Source: Galaxea fascicularis
Taxonomy: Eukaryota > Cnidaria > Anthozoa > Scleractinia > Euphylliidae
Length of the DNA stretch: 64,000 bases
Reading direction: 5' to 3'
Assembly (NCBI GenBank): GCA_948470475.1
Contig: OX419336.1
Coordinates: 31,270,915-31,334,914 of the forward strand
The position numbers and the translations under genes are program-made. Below the pieces are notes generated by a model. The model searched no databases. It had not been told where the DNA came from and was given only the letters and a program-made list of their open reading frames with translations. Of the stretch, positions 38,101 to 50,000 are shown piece by piece. Each line of letters begins with the position of its first letter. The first letter of the stretch is position 1.

Positions 38101-38840
38101 ACAACAAAACAAACCCGAAGCCGTGAAAGGCTGAAATAGAAAATAATGTGCCAATCACATGTTCTTGGATGAAACTACAAGTAATGCTACAGTGAGATGT
38201 GCGAGTTCCAAAACGCCGTAATTATTATCCGAGAAAAATTCGCACCTAGCAAGATAACATCGAAACAACTTTCACATATGCAAGTTTAACGAAAAAGAGA
38301 AAACGAAAGTTTCAAAAATCGCTGGAACTACAACTGGTACATTGTAGTACAGTATGATAACAGAATGACACCCAATTCGACAGTAAGCGCAAAAATTTAT
38401 CACTTCTTTCTAAAAATATAAGCACTTTCCAAGATTAAGCTTACATAAGTATTGAGTTTTCATAGAACCTTATACTGTCTAATTCTTGTATCGAATCAAC
38501 AACGTTGTCAACACTGACAAAACTCTTGTCGTTTCGCTCCAAGTTTGCGCGGTGGTTCAAAACTTGATCTAGCTATCACCTAACTATTATTTGAATCTAC
38601 CACATGACCAAAACCGTTTGCTAGGCTACTCCAAAAGAAAATTGGAGCGAAAAAGACCTTCTTTGAATTTTGCATTACCAAACGCCGCATGCCTGCAGGC
38701 CTCATGGACTTTGATAAAATGACAACAACGCGTGACTGCACTTTCTTGGTGCGATTGATTCACGGTTTAGCTCTTCAGCTAGTTGCCATAAACCCACCTG
38801 AAGCAACGAACAGTACGAAAACTGCAAATGCAAATGCCAT
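29133..38840 (-). CDS. PSAP: Prosaposin, SapA-SapB(x3)-SapA precursor, 13 exons, 386 aa
   Basis: A secreted and lysosomal precursor cleaved into saposins, small disulphide-bonded proteins that present sphingolipids to lysosomal hydrolases. Exons, 5' to 3': 38840-38798, 37350-37217, 36747-36679, 36501-36442, 35791-35732, 35020-34796, 33662-33600, 33408-33291, 32473-32367, 31172-31110, 30947-30870, 30069-29965, 29168-29133; total 1161 nt. The protein starts with a hydrophobic signal peptide (MAFAFAVFVLFVASG), then an N-terminal SapA (about 15-59, GPSYWC), SapB units at about 62-135, 177-250 and 273-345, each opening C-x2-C and closing with a GLC, and a C-terminal SapA (about 357-386). A sequon occurs at the same place in each SapB: N79, N194, N290. 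Vertebrate prosaposin has four SapB domains, so this one is shorter. The intron after 35732 uses a GC donor (ATG|gcaagta). All other introns are GT-AG and all phases agree. Confidence 0.95.
30232..30633. mobile_element. Pogo/Tigger-like MITE
   Basis: Terminal inverted repeats CAGTCGAACCTCGATTATTC and its inverse, flanked by TA, with internal repeats of GATTATCCGGACT. About 400 bp and no transposase frame. Lies in a prosaposin intron. Confidence 0.85.
31668..32033. repeat. Inverted-repeat element in a prosaposin intron
   Basis: Left arm TTATCAGTTTAGTTTGGACT and the inner GAAACCACGTTGTTGTCAAG are mirrored at 31960-32033. The arms are about 80-100 bp and the centre is unique. Non-coding. Confidence 0.75.
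33004..33090 (-). repeat. Dispersed repeat shared with 16546-16632
   Basis: Reverse-oriented partner of the 87-bp repeat in the ARID2 intron. The shared core reads TTTTTGCACCAAACTTATAT on the minus strand. It lies in a prosaposin intron. Confidence 0.6.
35985..36002. repeat. Poly-C tract
   Basis: A short C-rich run inside a prosaposin intron, followed by G-rich sequence near 36030. Simple sequence. Confidence 0.7.
37442..37568. repeat. Small palindromic MITE
   Basis: Arms TAAGGCCCAGAGTTCAAAC and its imperfect inverse enclose mirrored AATCTAATGCAAATGAG. 127 bp, in the prosaposin intron just upstream of the first SapA exon. Confidence 0.8.
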
Positions 38841-39019
38841 TTTGTCCACGCTTCGAAAAATCAATCAGATTAAATCCTCTACAAAAACGCAATAAGGAAG
38901 GACCGCTATGCAAATTTATATTCCGCTGATGGTGTGAGAGTCACGAGACAACCCACATGACGTCTGCCAATCAAGAGCTGCTACGGTGCCACGTGGTTGG
39001 TAACAGCCCACTACCCTCC

Positions 39020-39185
39020 CACTTCTGAAAAGTTACGTATCTTAAAACCGAAGATGTTTCTGAGCAAAAAAAAAAAATGATTACAAAATTGCCCTATCGT
39101 ATCTAGCAATCATAGTAAAAGACCAACTTTTTAGAATAAGCGGATCACAATTTTAGAAATGACTTCTTTGAAGAAACGGGCCCCA
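39020..39185. repeat. GGGCCCGTTTCTCGAAA-family element, left end decayed
   Basis: The right end reads GAAGAAACGGGCCCC and the interior shares ACCAACTTTTTAGAATAAGC with the copy at 25353-25557. The left boundary is approximate. Confidence 0.55.
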
Positions 39186-39868
39186 TGCCAGGTCAGGAAA
39201 GTGGTTTCGATCAATACAAGTGGTCACACTTAAGTCTGTTACGTCACCGCTTTCTTGGTAAGTCACCTTCCGTAACCTTCATAGTACTTCATAAGGTGCA
39301 AAGATAACTCGCCCGTGCGCTCGCGTGGTTTACCGTAACTTTGGGGTACGGTAATGATGGTGGACATACAAATGCAACTTCCGCGAATCTTATCTTTTTA
39401 TGGAAAATAAAACTGTCATATGAATGGCTGTATGAGCTTCAGCCAAAACTTTCAGTTTGCAAAAGCTTTACCTCATCTTATTGATTTCCCTACGAAACCT
39501 TGGCAGGACGTTTCTTGCCGGTGTTTGCTCAAACTCGACCAGCCTGCCCCGACCCGGTCACAAAAATGCCTGGGGGTTCCCCATCAGGATTCCAATGGGA
39601 ACCAGGAACCCATGTGGAAGCTGAGAAATAGGAGACTAGAAAAACAGTAGTCATTTCCCAGCGGGATATGTGGTGGTACTCTCGAAAAGGAACAAAGCAA
39701 CCTGGTTTCTCATCCGAGGTCGTGGACGGTGGCATGTCTAAATAAAAAATGTCTGAGGATATTTTCTGATTGCACAGGGCAGCCACCCTAATTTCAACCA
39801 AGAAGCACGAACCACGAATTTGTCGTGTCTCACCGCGGCTTTCATGTAAACGCCGCCTAGTAAACTTA

Positions 39869-40112
39869 TGCCCCATTCACTCCAAATCTTAAACATGTTT
39901 GAAAGCTGTTTAGTTAAACACGGTTTAAAATTGTTTTCTCAGTTTACAAAAGCTGCTTACTAATGTTTTTTGACTTCAAATTCAGCGCAAATTGAAGAAC
40001 ATGTAACTTCGTCTAAATCCTGCATAAAAGCCTGAGTTCCAGTTTTTCTTTAACTGTTTTCATTTATCTTAACCTGGTTTAATTAAACATGTTTAGTTGA
40101 TGTGAATGGGGT
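39869..40112. repeat. MITE with CCCCATTCAC ends
   Basis: The left side TGCCCCATTCACTCCAAATC plus AAACATGTTT is mirrored by AAACATGTTTAGTTGATGTG plus AATGGGGT on the right. 244 bp, non-coding. Confidence 0.7.
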
Positions 40113-40264
40113 ATAAGTGAAGTCTTAGTCAGAAGGTTCCAGCACCGGTGACTAGGTTGACTCCTGGCTGTATGTGTTTTTGTGGTCTCATTCACGCAGA
40201 AGCCCTTCAAGCTAATCCAGCCAGGCCGACCACATGCTGATAGGAGGTCAGCATTGGGGTGGTC

Positions 40265-40465
40265 GCAGCCAGGGTTCGTTACGTCCGTAGTGGTTCTTTA
40301 ACTTCCCACAGCATCAATTGTGAACAGTTGTGAGACGGGACCTCCGGTTTATCGTCCTTATCCGAGAAGACTAGAAAGTCTAACCATTTGTAGATGTCAC
40401 TGCAAAGGAAGCGCTTTCTCTTCAGTTATTTAAAGACTCTGATTGTCGATCCGGACGGCTTGAAA
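40265..40465 (-). mobile_element. SINE fragment, reverse orientation
   Basis: Read on the minus strand it contains CTTCTCGGATAAGGACGATA, the GTCTCACAAC block and a GTTAAAGAACCAC core, matching the SINE at 57590-57942. The head and extreme tail are degraded; boundaries are approximate. Confidence 0.65.
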
Positions 40466-41083
40466 CATTTTTTGCTGTTTTTGGGTCGACCCAAAAAAAT
40501 TTAGAAGGGTTTGTATGGAATTTTGTAAGCATAACTGGGCTACGATCTCAGAGACAGTTTGTCCCCAAATGCTCATTTTTGGCAAGCAGGCCTCTTGGAC
40601 ATTGTTCTTTCAGAATATCCTGACAAATCCCATAATTTCAGAAATTTCATTTTTATGACGTCATCACTTTAGTACTCTTATACAACTCATGCTCAAGTTA
40701 CTCTAGCTCATGTGACGTGCTTTGCGAGATGATCATTTACCTGAATTTCCTTCCTTTGACTCTCCTCTCCTTGCACAGGAAAGAAAATTTCGGAGACGGA
40801 ATTTATTTTTCTTTTGAGGGATAAAAAAACAAAACGAAACAAAACCAAAACGCCGAAACGCAATGAAGCAAACCGGGAAAACGTTTTGGGAAAACGTTGC
40901 AACCTACGTTGTTTTTGAAGTCCGGGAAGGTCTGGTACCAAACGCTTGCAACGCATGCTCAATTCCTTTGTTTTGTTGTCATTTTGTCGATTCTCACTGG
41001 TCTTGAAATTTTAACATTCCGTGAAAACTCCGAAGTTAGTTGGAAAGGTAAAGTGCACCGGTCAGATCTCTGTTATTGATAAT

Positions 41084-44000
41084 ATGGATGGACCTCAAGA
41101 CAAAGAAAACAAGCTCGATACCTCTGAAAATACCAAACAGGAGACCGCAAACATTGTGTCAAACATGGCCCTTGCCCACGAACTTTTGATGAACGACTCG
41201 TTCAAACTTCAGTCAGAGCTTCCAGAAAACTCGTAAGTCATTACTTTTTCCTTGTTTGTCGAATTTTACGCTTCCACTCTTTCTCTTTCTGTTGATATTT
41301 TATTCAGCAATTGATTAAATTGTTTGCATTAAGTAAGCTTATAAGCTTGACGTCGTTTTTCGGACAGTTTTGGAAGAAAAACGTTGCGTGACACCGAAAA
41401 ATGAAATTGCTTTTGCCAGCCGAGTTTTGATATATTCGCGATAGGAAATTTCAAAATTCAAACTTTACAAACAAAGTCCCTTTTTGTAAATTTTCGTGAC
41501 TGGAAGTATAGCCTTTGTTTACAAGTTTCTTGTTCGAAGGGTTTGCCTAATTAAAAGGGAATGAGCACGTCATCACGGAATTTCATTTCTTGTCACGTCA
41601 AATTTATTTAATTTCTCAACCAGACGACATGATCTTTCGTACTTTTAAAAACATGGATGAGGTTCATCACTTCCACCAAGTCGTGAATTTTTCAGTGTAG
41701 TTTTAAGGTAGCCAAAATTAGTATGCAGTCCAAAAAATATTTTATATTCAAATTTTGTTATTTGGCGTCATCTACACTTACACGTTTAAAAAGTTGGCTT
41801 ATTTCGAAATTACAACAGGTAAATACGTTTTCAAATTTTTTTGTATGAAGTTACAACTGGAGAGTACTGTTTGTGCTTCTTTTCAGTTGATTTATTTTTA
41901 AATACTGTCAAACCTCCTGTAAGCAACCACTCAAAGTGTCAAGTCCAAGTGGTCGCTTACAGGAGGTAGTCTTCAAGAGGTCAGGCCATGGTGGGTCTAA
42001 ATTTTTGGTATTTGCTTGTGGTAATTGTGGAGACGTAGGCCTTTTGCCAGTGTTGATCTAAACCCATACTAATACCTTTTACTAGCCACAAAGATATTAA
42101 AATATTCTAGGCAAAAAATGTTAGGATTGATCTATGGTGATCAGATTACCATCTGTTAACCCGCAGTAAACAGCATTTACTTCAAGCACAAAACAATCTG
42201 TTGCATCAGTTTTTTCTGATGAGCAAACATCCAATAAAAGGTTGACAGTCATGCATACATGTGCATGGTATTAACAAGTCAAGAGAGTTTTTCCTACAAG
42301 GGATTCAGTCTGATAAAGTTTATTTCATTACATATAGTGCATGTGTGTTTTATCAATTGTTTTGATGCTGTATTCATGTGGTTAAGGTATTTTGGGAGAC
42401 ACTTGTGGTAGTTCAGACTGTGAGGTTTATGTCCGCTGTAAAGCTCGGGAGAGATACAGCGAATTTTGTGTCAAGTAGTTGCCTGCTGGAGGTGAAAAAC
42501 TAGAAAATACAAGAGGTTCCCAATGTAGTGGTTTGATTAGAAAACTGTCAGTATTTTGAAAAAGTGGTCAATTAAGAGAGGTGGTCGCAAAGGGAAGTTT
42601 GATTGTAGTTGTTGAAAATCCAAAGGAAGTAGAATACTGGAACAAATTTGGGATGTGTCATTCATGAATATTATTGTGTTTTGGTCCATGGTTAGTGCTA
42701 AATTGTATACTGGTAGGTGTTTTTGAAACTGTAAGTTAAATGTGAAACAATGCGGGTCAGCAGTTGCTCTCTGGGCATTGGTGCGGGGTGGCCGGGGTCT
42801 TGTGCAGGGGCCTTAACATGTTTACAGCTCGGCTTCTGATGTCAAGTCATTTCGCGCCCTTTTTGTTTTCGCTACCGGATAGTTCTTGCCGACTTTACTC
42901 CTGGCCTGGCCCGGCCCGCCCCTCCTCCTTGGCATGGTAAGTATGAGGTAAGTATCGTTGTTTCCACTGTTCTTTCAGATCGGTGTGACAGTGCCTGGTG
43001 GTTGCCACTCACAGGGTTGTCATGGATACCCCACGTGTTGGGCTCAGATTGATTTGTGGCCCCACCTTCCCTTTCAGGCATGATTCCTGAAGCTCATCTA
43101 TTGTTGATGAGTTTACCTGTGGCCCTCTAATTTTCCTTCTTTGTCCCAAAGAATGACTGGCATGTAGGATTAAAACTGACTGGCAAATTTTACAGTGTGC
43201 TCTTACTTAATTACTGAGACTGTCTTGAGGGTCCCTTATACCACTTTGGAAAATGCATTCACGTAAAAATATTGAGACTGTTCACGCGTCACGGATAATT
43301 CCCAAAATTTGTTCACATTCACGATAAAGCAAATATCGGCAATCATGAATCATGAATGGACAAATAAACCTAAATCACATTTCACAAGAAAAAAATAGTC
43401 CCAATCATGTTTTACGAAAAAAGTATAGGAGACCCTCTGTCTTTGTCTTCATTTTTTTTTCACTTGAATTATGGTCATCATTGCAGCCTGGAGAAGCATG
43501 TTAGGGATGTAGTACACAAGGCATTCTGGGATAAACTTCGTGAAGAACTTAATCAAGAACCTCCAGTCTTTACTCAAGCACTGTCTTTGATGGAGGAAGT
43601 AAAAGAGGTAACAGACTTCAGCATAATAAAGATTTTGTAGAGTTCCACTCGGATAAAGAACATTTAACTGATTCCTAACCTCTGGCTCACTTGATTGTGA
43701 TGAGCTTTCTAACCAAGGCAAATTTCTGTAACATTGTACACATATAGTACCCATGTAGTACAAAATGTTTGGTAATTAAATTGATTAATTCCTGGATCTC
43801 TCTTCTCAGTAACCCTTTAATGCCCCAGTATCAACATTTGTATTCTCCTAACAAATTCTCAAATATTTTGTATGTTTCATGTAGGGAGAATTCATTGAAA
43901 TTTTAACTCAACTAATCCGATCATTTCCTGTATTCTCATGCCCTGTATTACTGACAAACCAGTGATATGGTAAGGAGAAATTACTGGTAGATGGTGGTCA

Positions 44001-47000
44001 TTATTGGGAGGTATTGCCAGATTTTGTACCGTGAGGGCCTGGGTACGAGTCAGTGTATTATGGGATTAACAGCACAAGACCCATATATCCTGAAAGAGCA
44101 CACCGAGCTTTACAACATCCTCAAGTTTCATGTCAATTGGGCCAATATTTAACAAGATACGGCTATTCAAAAACTTAAAAATTTACTAACAAATGTAAGG
44201 ATTGCTGGACACTTGTCCAGAAATGTCCGGAAATCCATACATTTCTTTAATAGCAAATTTTGGAGTTAGTGAATGGCTACATCCAACCTCGTTCCCAGGG
44301 TCTTTTCCCTGGCTTGGGGGCGGGTCGGGAAAAGACCCTGGGAACGAGGTTGGGCTATATCTTGTGCAATATTGGCCCAATTAACAGGAAACTTGAGGTT
44401 TTTGTAAAGCTTGGTGTGCTCTTTCAGAATATATGGGTCTTGTGTTGTTAATCCCATAATACACAGACTCATACCCAGGCCCTCACGGTATGAAATCCTG
44501 CAATGGGGTTAAGACCCTTGTGTTAAAGAAGAGACTTCCTTTCTGTTGGATAAAACAGATTTGCAATGTTAACTAAATAAATCTAATGAAGTGTCAAAGT
44601 CTGTTTTATATGTTTTATATGTATCCAGGTATAATATATCTTTATTTCTACCAACTGAAGTTGATGACTTTGATGTAATACTTGTATTATAATAAATTAT
44701 TATTACTTTAGTTAGTATGTACATCATACAGGCTGTAGTTTACATAATTATCATGTAAACTACAATGCATATACTAACTAAAGTTATCGTAAAGTTGATG
44801 CCAGTCAGCTGTCAATAACTTTACTTCTTACTAAATATTATTTTCCTCATCAGTTGAATTCCTCTTTTTTGCAACAGAATATGTTATTATTACTACTTCC
44901 TCATCATAACTCCCTGAGAGCACAGATAAATGAAGTTCTTGACCTGGACCTCATAAAACAACAAGTGAATCATGGTATCCTGGACATATCAAGACTTGCA
45001 CAGTTTGTTGTCAATGTTCTTAGCAAGCTCTGTGCTCCAGCAAGAGATGAACAAGTAAAGAAAATTCTTCAAAATCAGGACATAGTGGATCTTTTCAAGT
45101 AAGTGATACCTTGGCCTGTGGATGGGTCACTGTTATTCCAAACATTTCTGAACTAAGATAAGACTTATTTACAGAGTTCTTGATAACTTTCTTTATCACT
45201 AAAGGGCAAAATTACTGAACACTGATTGGCTGAGACAAATGGCATTTTTTCTTAATCAAGGACATTTTTAGTAATCAAGAGGGCCGACTACTATGTTTTT
45301 TGTAAATCAGTTCAGCTGTGCAACTTGAGCAATTTCATGGCCAACTTCTGAAAACACGTGATGATTAATCCTTAATTTCACTCAGCCCCATGTGAATACC
45401 TATACAAATCAGGGTGTCAGTGACTATTTTTATGAGGTCTTTACATAGTCATGTTTCATAAATCTTCTTAACGTGATCACTCAGAGCATCAGGTCATGAT
45501 CACAAGACCTTTATCTTGGTTTATGACCCTTCAGACTCTTCTCTTACTGTAAACACTAAAAAAGACTTGATGTGGTATTCCTTTAAATTATTTTGGTATC
45601 ATTATCCATTACCCAGGGATTACGAAGGCCGTGCGCCATGCGCGTATGGCGCATAAAGCTACGGAATGGCGCATTAAAAAAGAACTTACCGGGCCTGTGA
45701 TGCGCCCAAGCCGCGAAATAGCTAGTAAAACATACACTACTTTGTAAAAAAGGATTTTAATTTGTAAAATTTTCAGTTTAATGACGAATAAACAAGCGAA
45801 AAAACACGGTGTCTTCGCTCTTTGATTCGCGTTTGCTTCATTTTTCTCCCCAGATCCTCAACTCGGACTTTACTTGCAAACGAGGCTCTTACTCGGAGTT
45901 CCATGTGTTTTCAGTGTTTTTGCGTGCTTTGAACATATTTACATCTTTTATTAACCTCAATTGTTTAATTACCCTAATGGCCCAAACTTTTTATAAATGG
46001 CGCATAACTTTCCCATGACAGGGGCCACGGGCTCCTTTGCCTGTTTTTCTTCCTAATCCCTGATTGCCACAGGACTAAACATATCTGTGGTATTCTCTTT
46101 TCAGAGAAGTGTTTGGTTTGATGGATGCAATGAAGGTGGATATGGCAAACTTCCAGCTCCAGACGATTAAACCTCATCTAGTCCAGCAATCTATTGAATA
46201 TGAGAGGAAAAAGTTTAAAGATTATCTTCAATCTAATCCAGGTACTTTTAAAAATCTTGAACCAACCTAAATCCACAGAACAATAAGAAAGATCCCCCAC
46301 ATCATTATGTGTGTATGCGATTCCATGAAATGTTTATCAAGAAACTTGTAATTTTTTTTGGTGGTGTTTCGTTTACATGTAGGTTGAATATTCATGATCA
46401 TCTTTTTGACACAAGGTCATTCTTATCACTTTCTTGTTTCCTGTAGCTGGACTCATGTCAACTAGGGTGTGGTTAAAGAGAGGAGCAGAAGTAGCAACAG
46501 GAACAGGCTCTAAGTCTGCAGCACAACTCTCAGCTGAGGATTTAGACACAACAGACTTTAAACAAAAGCTTGAAGATGCTCGTCTTACTGATATTCTAGT
46601 TCATGGATATTTAGGGATAATCTTTGGTGAGGCAGGATGGCCATATCCTGAGGTACAGTAGTGGAATACAAATTAATGAATTATTGAAAATGTACAAGTC
46701 AACCCCTCCCCCCCCCCCCTCTCCCCCAAAAAATGCTTCCAGGAAGGGCTAATGCCAATATGCTAGTGCCAATGCCAATGCTCACTGATGCCAATGGTAG
46801 TGCTAGTAATTTTTTTGCCAGTGCCAAATGCCGATACCCTAGGTACTGCAAATGACATTGCTAAAACCAGTGCCGATGCAAATGGCGATGCCGGTAGACG
46901 TAATTTCTGTACCACAGACCCTAAACTTGCTGGAAATGTTAAGGGCGACTCTGTGGACTTTTGTACCTGCGTAATGCAAGCGTCGTAGTCTTTCCATTTC

Positions 47001-50000
47001 AACCGTGAAAAGTTACGAGAAACTTAATTTTCTGCTTGTCTCCAGACGTTGATCATGGATGAACATCGACTGGCTGAAATGAGATGGAGTGTTCGGCGTA
47101 CCACGCTTATAGCCTCCGTTCTGCTCGTAACACTCAATACAGTTGGCCAGCAGCTGGCTTCAGATGCAGCCTATCTTGCCACACTCAAAGAAGTACTTTA
47201 TGTTCTCTTGGATGGTGTACCGGAGGGGTGAGTGTCATCATCGCTCATCATCTTTAGCTCATCATCTTTAGCAGTTTGAAGAGCTGCGGAGGGTGGGATC
47301 TCTAACAAGGCCTGTTTCGGGAGAGAAACGAAATTCATCTGGGAACCTGGAGATTTTGCCGGGAATTGGGAGACTCGGGGATGTTTTTTGGAAATACGAC
47401 ATAGTTCTAAGATATCGCTTCAGAAAAAGTGGGACATGGAACAAAACTTGTATTTCGATCGGTTACAAAATCGGGAGGATCTTCCAAATTTCCGGGGGGG
47501 ACTTAGAGTTACACAGAGTGTTGCTCAAACAATGCTTGTTATAGTTGTCATTCCCCGTAAGAGCTGTTGGCTTGCTGGAAACCAAATAATAACTCGCAAT
47601 GCGAATTTTTTCAGGCTTCTTTACGCAACTGCATAATTGCGTTCAGAACTGCGAGGATCAGTCTTCATTTGATTTCATTTCCGCAGTTCATATGATTCAT
47701 TTCATATGCATCACTCACGTTCTTCACTTTCACGGGAACATATGAACCTACAATTGACCTGCTCCCAATGTCAGTGGTTTCATAGCTCAGTTGGTTAAAG
47801 CATCCCACCGGTATCGGGGTATCACGGGTTCAAACCCCGCTGAAGTCCTTAATTTTTTTTCAGGCTTTTTTACGCATTTGCATATAACTGCGTTCACAAC
47901 TGCAAGGATCAGTCTTCATTTGATTTAATTTCTATATGTCCAAATTCCATCAAATCCTCAATTTAAAGCCCGCCGCACACTTGAGGAAAGAGCTGAGCAA
48001 AATTCCTCGCGAGGCAGTTAGCTCAGCCGTTTCCTCACGTGTGCGGCGGGCTTAAGTCGCTCGGAGGAGATCATGGTCGATTTCGATATTGATTGCTGGG
48101 CTTTGCCAGCATTTTTTTTCACCTAAATTTGATCTAATTAAAGTTCTTTCTTTTTAAAAGGGATTTTCCTTCAGCTCTACCTGGCGTGTATGAACAGATG
48201 GTTAAAGAAACCGAAAAGCTGTTGGACGCCAGAGGGTTAAATAAACTCACAACGCAGCAAAAAGACATACTGAAGGGACAAACCGAAGGAATTGCGTCTC
48301 CTGATAACACTGTGTTCAGTTTGATATGTGAGTATTGATATCACAATGAGATGGACGAGAGGCGCGATGCGAGTTTTTTTTTTTCTTAAGCCCGCCGCAC
48401 ACTTGAGGAAAGAGCTGAGCAGAATTCCTCGCGAGGCAGTTAGCTCAGCCGTTTCCTCACGTGTGCGGCAAATTTTTGGTGAAAAATTCGCCTCGCGAGG
48501 CCGTGAGGATTGGAGCGGCTTACCAAAAATGGAATGAGCTTAAACATGTTCTCACTGATCGACGAATTAAGCTGTCGACCCGAGTTAGATTTCTGACAAC
48601 GTGTGTGCGTTCCCGGCTCCTTCACAGCATCCAAGCATGTTTACTAACAGAGAAGGAGCTTGATACAATCGAGGTGATTTGGAATGGTTTCTTGAGGAAA
48701 ATGGTGAAGGGTGGATACCAACGCATAAATGCATCCACAAACAAGGAAAAGCAAACAACAACTGATAAAGAGGTAGACTGGAGGTACAGGATCTCGAACG
48801 ATAAATTGAGGGAAATAACTAACACACTCCCCATCCGCACCTTTTGCCAACGTCACCATATCAAATATCTGGGACACATCTGTAGACTAGGGAACAGGGC
48901 GATGCAGAAACAATTATTGTATGATACAAGGACGCAAGACAAAGTATGGGAAAAAATGGAAAAACTTCTAAGTGTGGACAGGGCTCAAGTGAGAAGAGCT
49001 ATGATGACAAAAACAGATCTGATGCGACTGGTGGATGTAAATCTAACCCCACTAGGAGCGCCCCAAGGCCAGACATGTGCCCAGTGGGAAATATGATGAT
49101 GATGATGATGATGATGAGGACAATATCAAACATGTTTGATATTTTCCTCATCGCCTCGCGAGGCGAATTTCTCACCGAAAATTTGCCGTACACGTGAGGA
49201 AACGGCTGAGCTAACTGCCTCGTGAGGAATTTTGCTCAGCCCTTTCCTCACGTGTGCGGCGGGCTTTACAGCTGTTTGGGAAACGCTTGTCACAAGTGAT
49301 TGGCTGACTCGTAGTCCGCCATTGTATGTGTGTATTCAGTCCAATCGAGGTTGCTTTGAGCTTATGCTTCAGTGACGCAAAGTATTGGATTAGTCCATTT
49401 CCGAATTTCCATTTGTCTCTGTTTTAAAGCGAGTCTTGGTGAGTTGCCGGTGCATTTTCATGCAAATCAAACTTTGAATGTTCAATGGTTTGTCATTTGT
49501 GTCTGGAACCAACCAGCGCCATACCTGCTATAGTGCTGTCACGTAAATATCACCTGTATGCAAATGTGGACTAAAGAAAACCAGAAGAAACGATCAACGT
49601 ATGCCAATAATTCAATTTTATTTATGTTTCTCCCCAACGTTTGTGGCCCCCACTGTGGTCAAACCGACCGAAACGTGCGCGCCCTGGTGTAAATCATGCT
49701 TGCAATTAATCACTTTTGATGTTCGTCTTGATGTATTACCAGCGTTTTTATGTAATGAAATAGGGACTTTGTTTTGATCTCCGTGCAGTACTAGTCCAAG
49801 AAATTGAAAATCCTTATGACGTAGGCCTCGTAAAAGTTACAAGGATGTTGACTCCTGGACATTTCAGTCGACAGGAGAGGGTTTTAAATTTCAAATTTCG
49901 CCGTTCCGGCGCTCTGTCAACGTAAGTTTGTCCCGACCCATAAGCGAGAAAAAAACGCAGTCTCTCTTTGCTCATTTTTTATTACAGCAAGTCGTGCATA

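Larger units (their letters stand above)
38841..41083. other. Divergent spacer between prosaposin and TCP11L1
   Basis: Must hold both promoters, since the start codons face away from each other 2.24 kb apart. No TATA box or other motif could be assigned with confidence. Three repeats (about 39020-39185, 39869-40112, 40265-40465) occupy the middle. No further gene was recognised. Confidence 0.6.
48388..49265. mobile_element. Composite PIF/Harbinger-like element enclosing a reverse-transcriptase fragment
   Basis: Inverted ends of about 115 bp (48388-48503 and 49152-49265) each hold most of the 86-bp palindrome found alone at 47967-48052, plus an inner AAATTTTTGGTGAAAAATTC-type extension. TTA flanks both sides (48385-48387 and 49266-49268). 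The interior carries a LINE-like reverse-transcriptase C-terminus and an (ATG)n tract. No Harbinger transposase or Myb-like gene is present, so it needs enzymes from elsewhere. It sits in TCP11L1 intron 7. Confidence 0.8.

Noticed and set aside
47777..47850. Possible tRNA gene
   Set aside because: A and B boxes are present, but the arms do not pair into a cloverleaf and a SINE tail follows; the same holds for 17891-18015.
48461..49096. An intact host or retrotransposon gene
   Set aside because: It starts within an inverted repeat, lacks the RT catalytic motif and sits in an intron of TCP11L1, so it is treated as a captured fragment.
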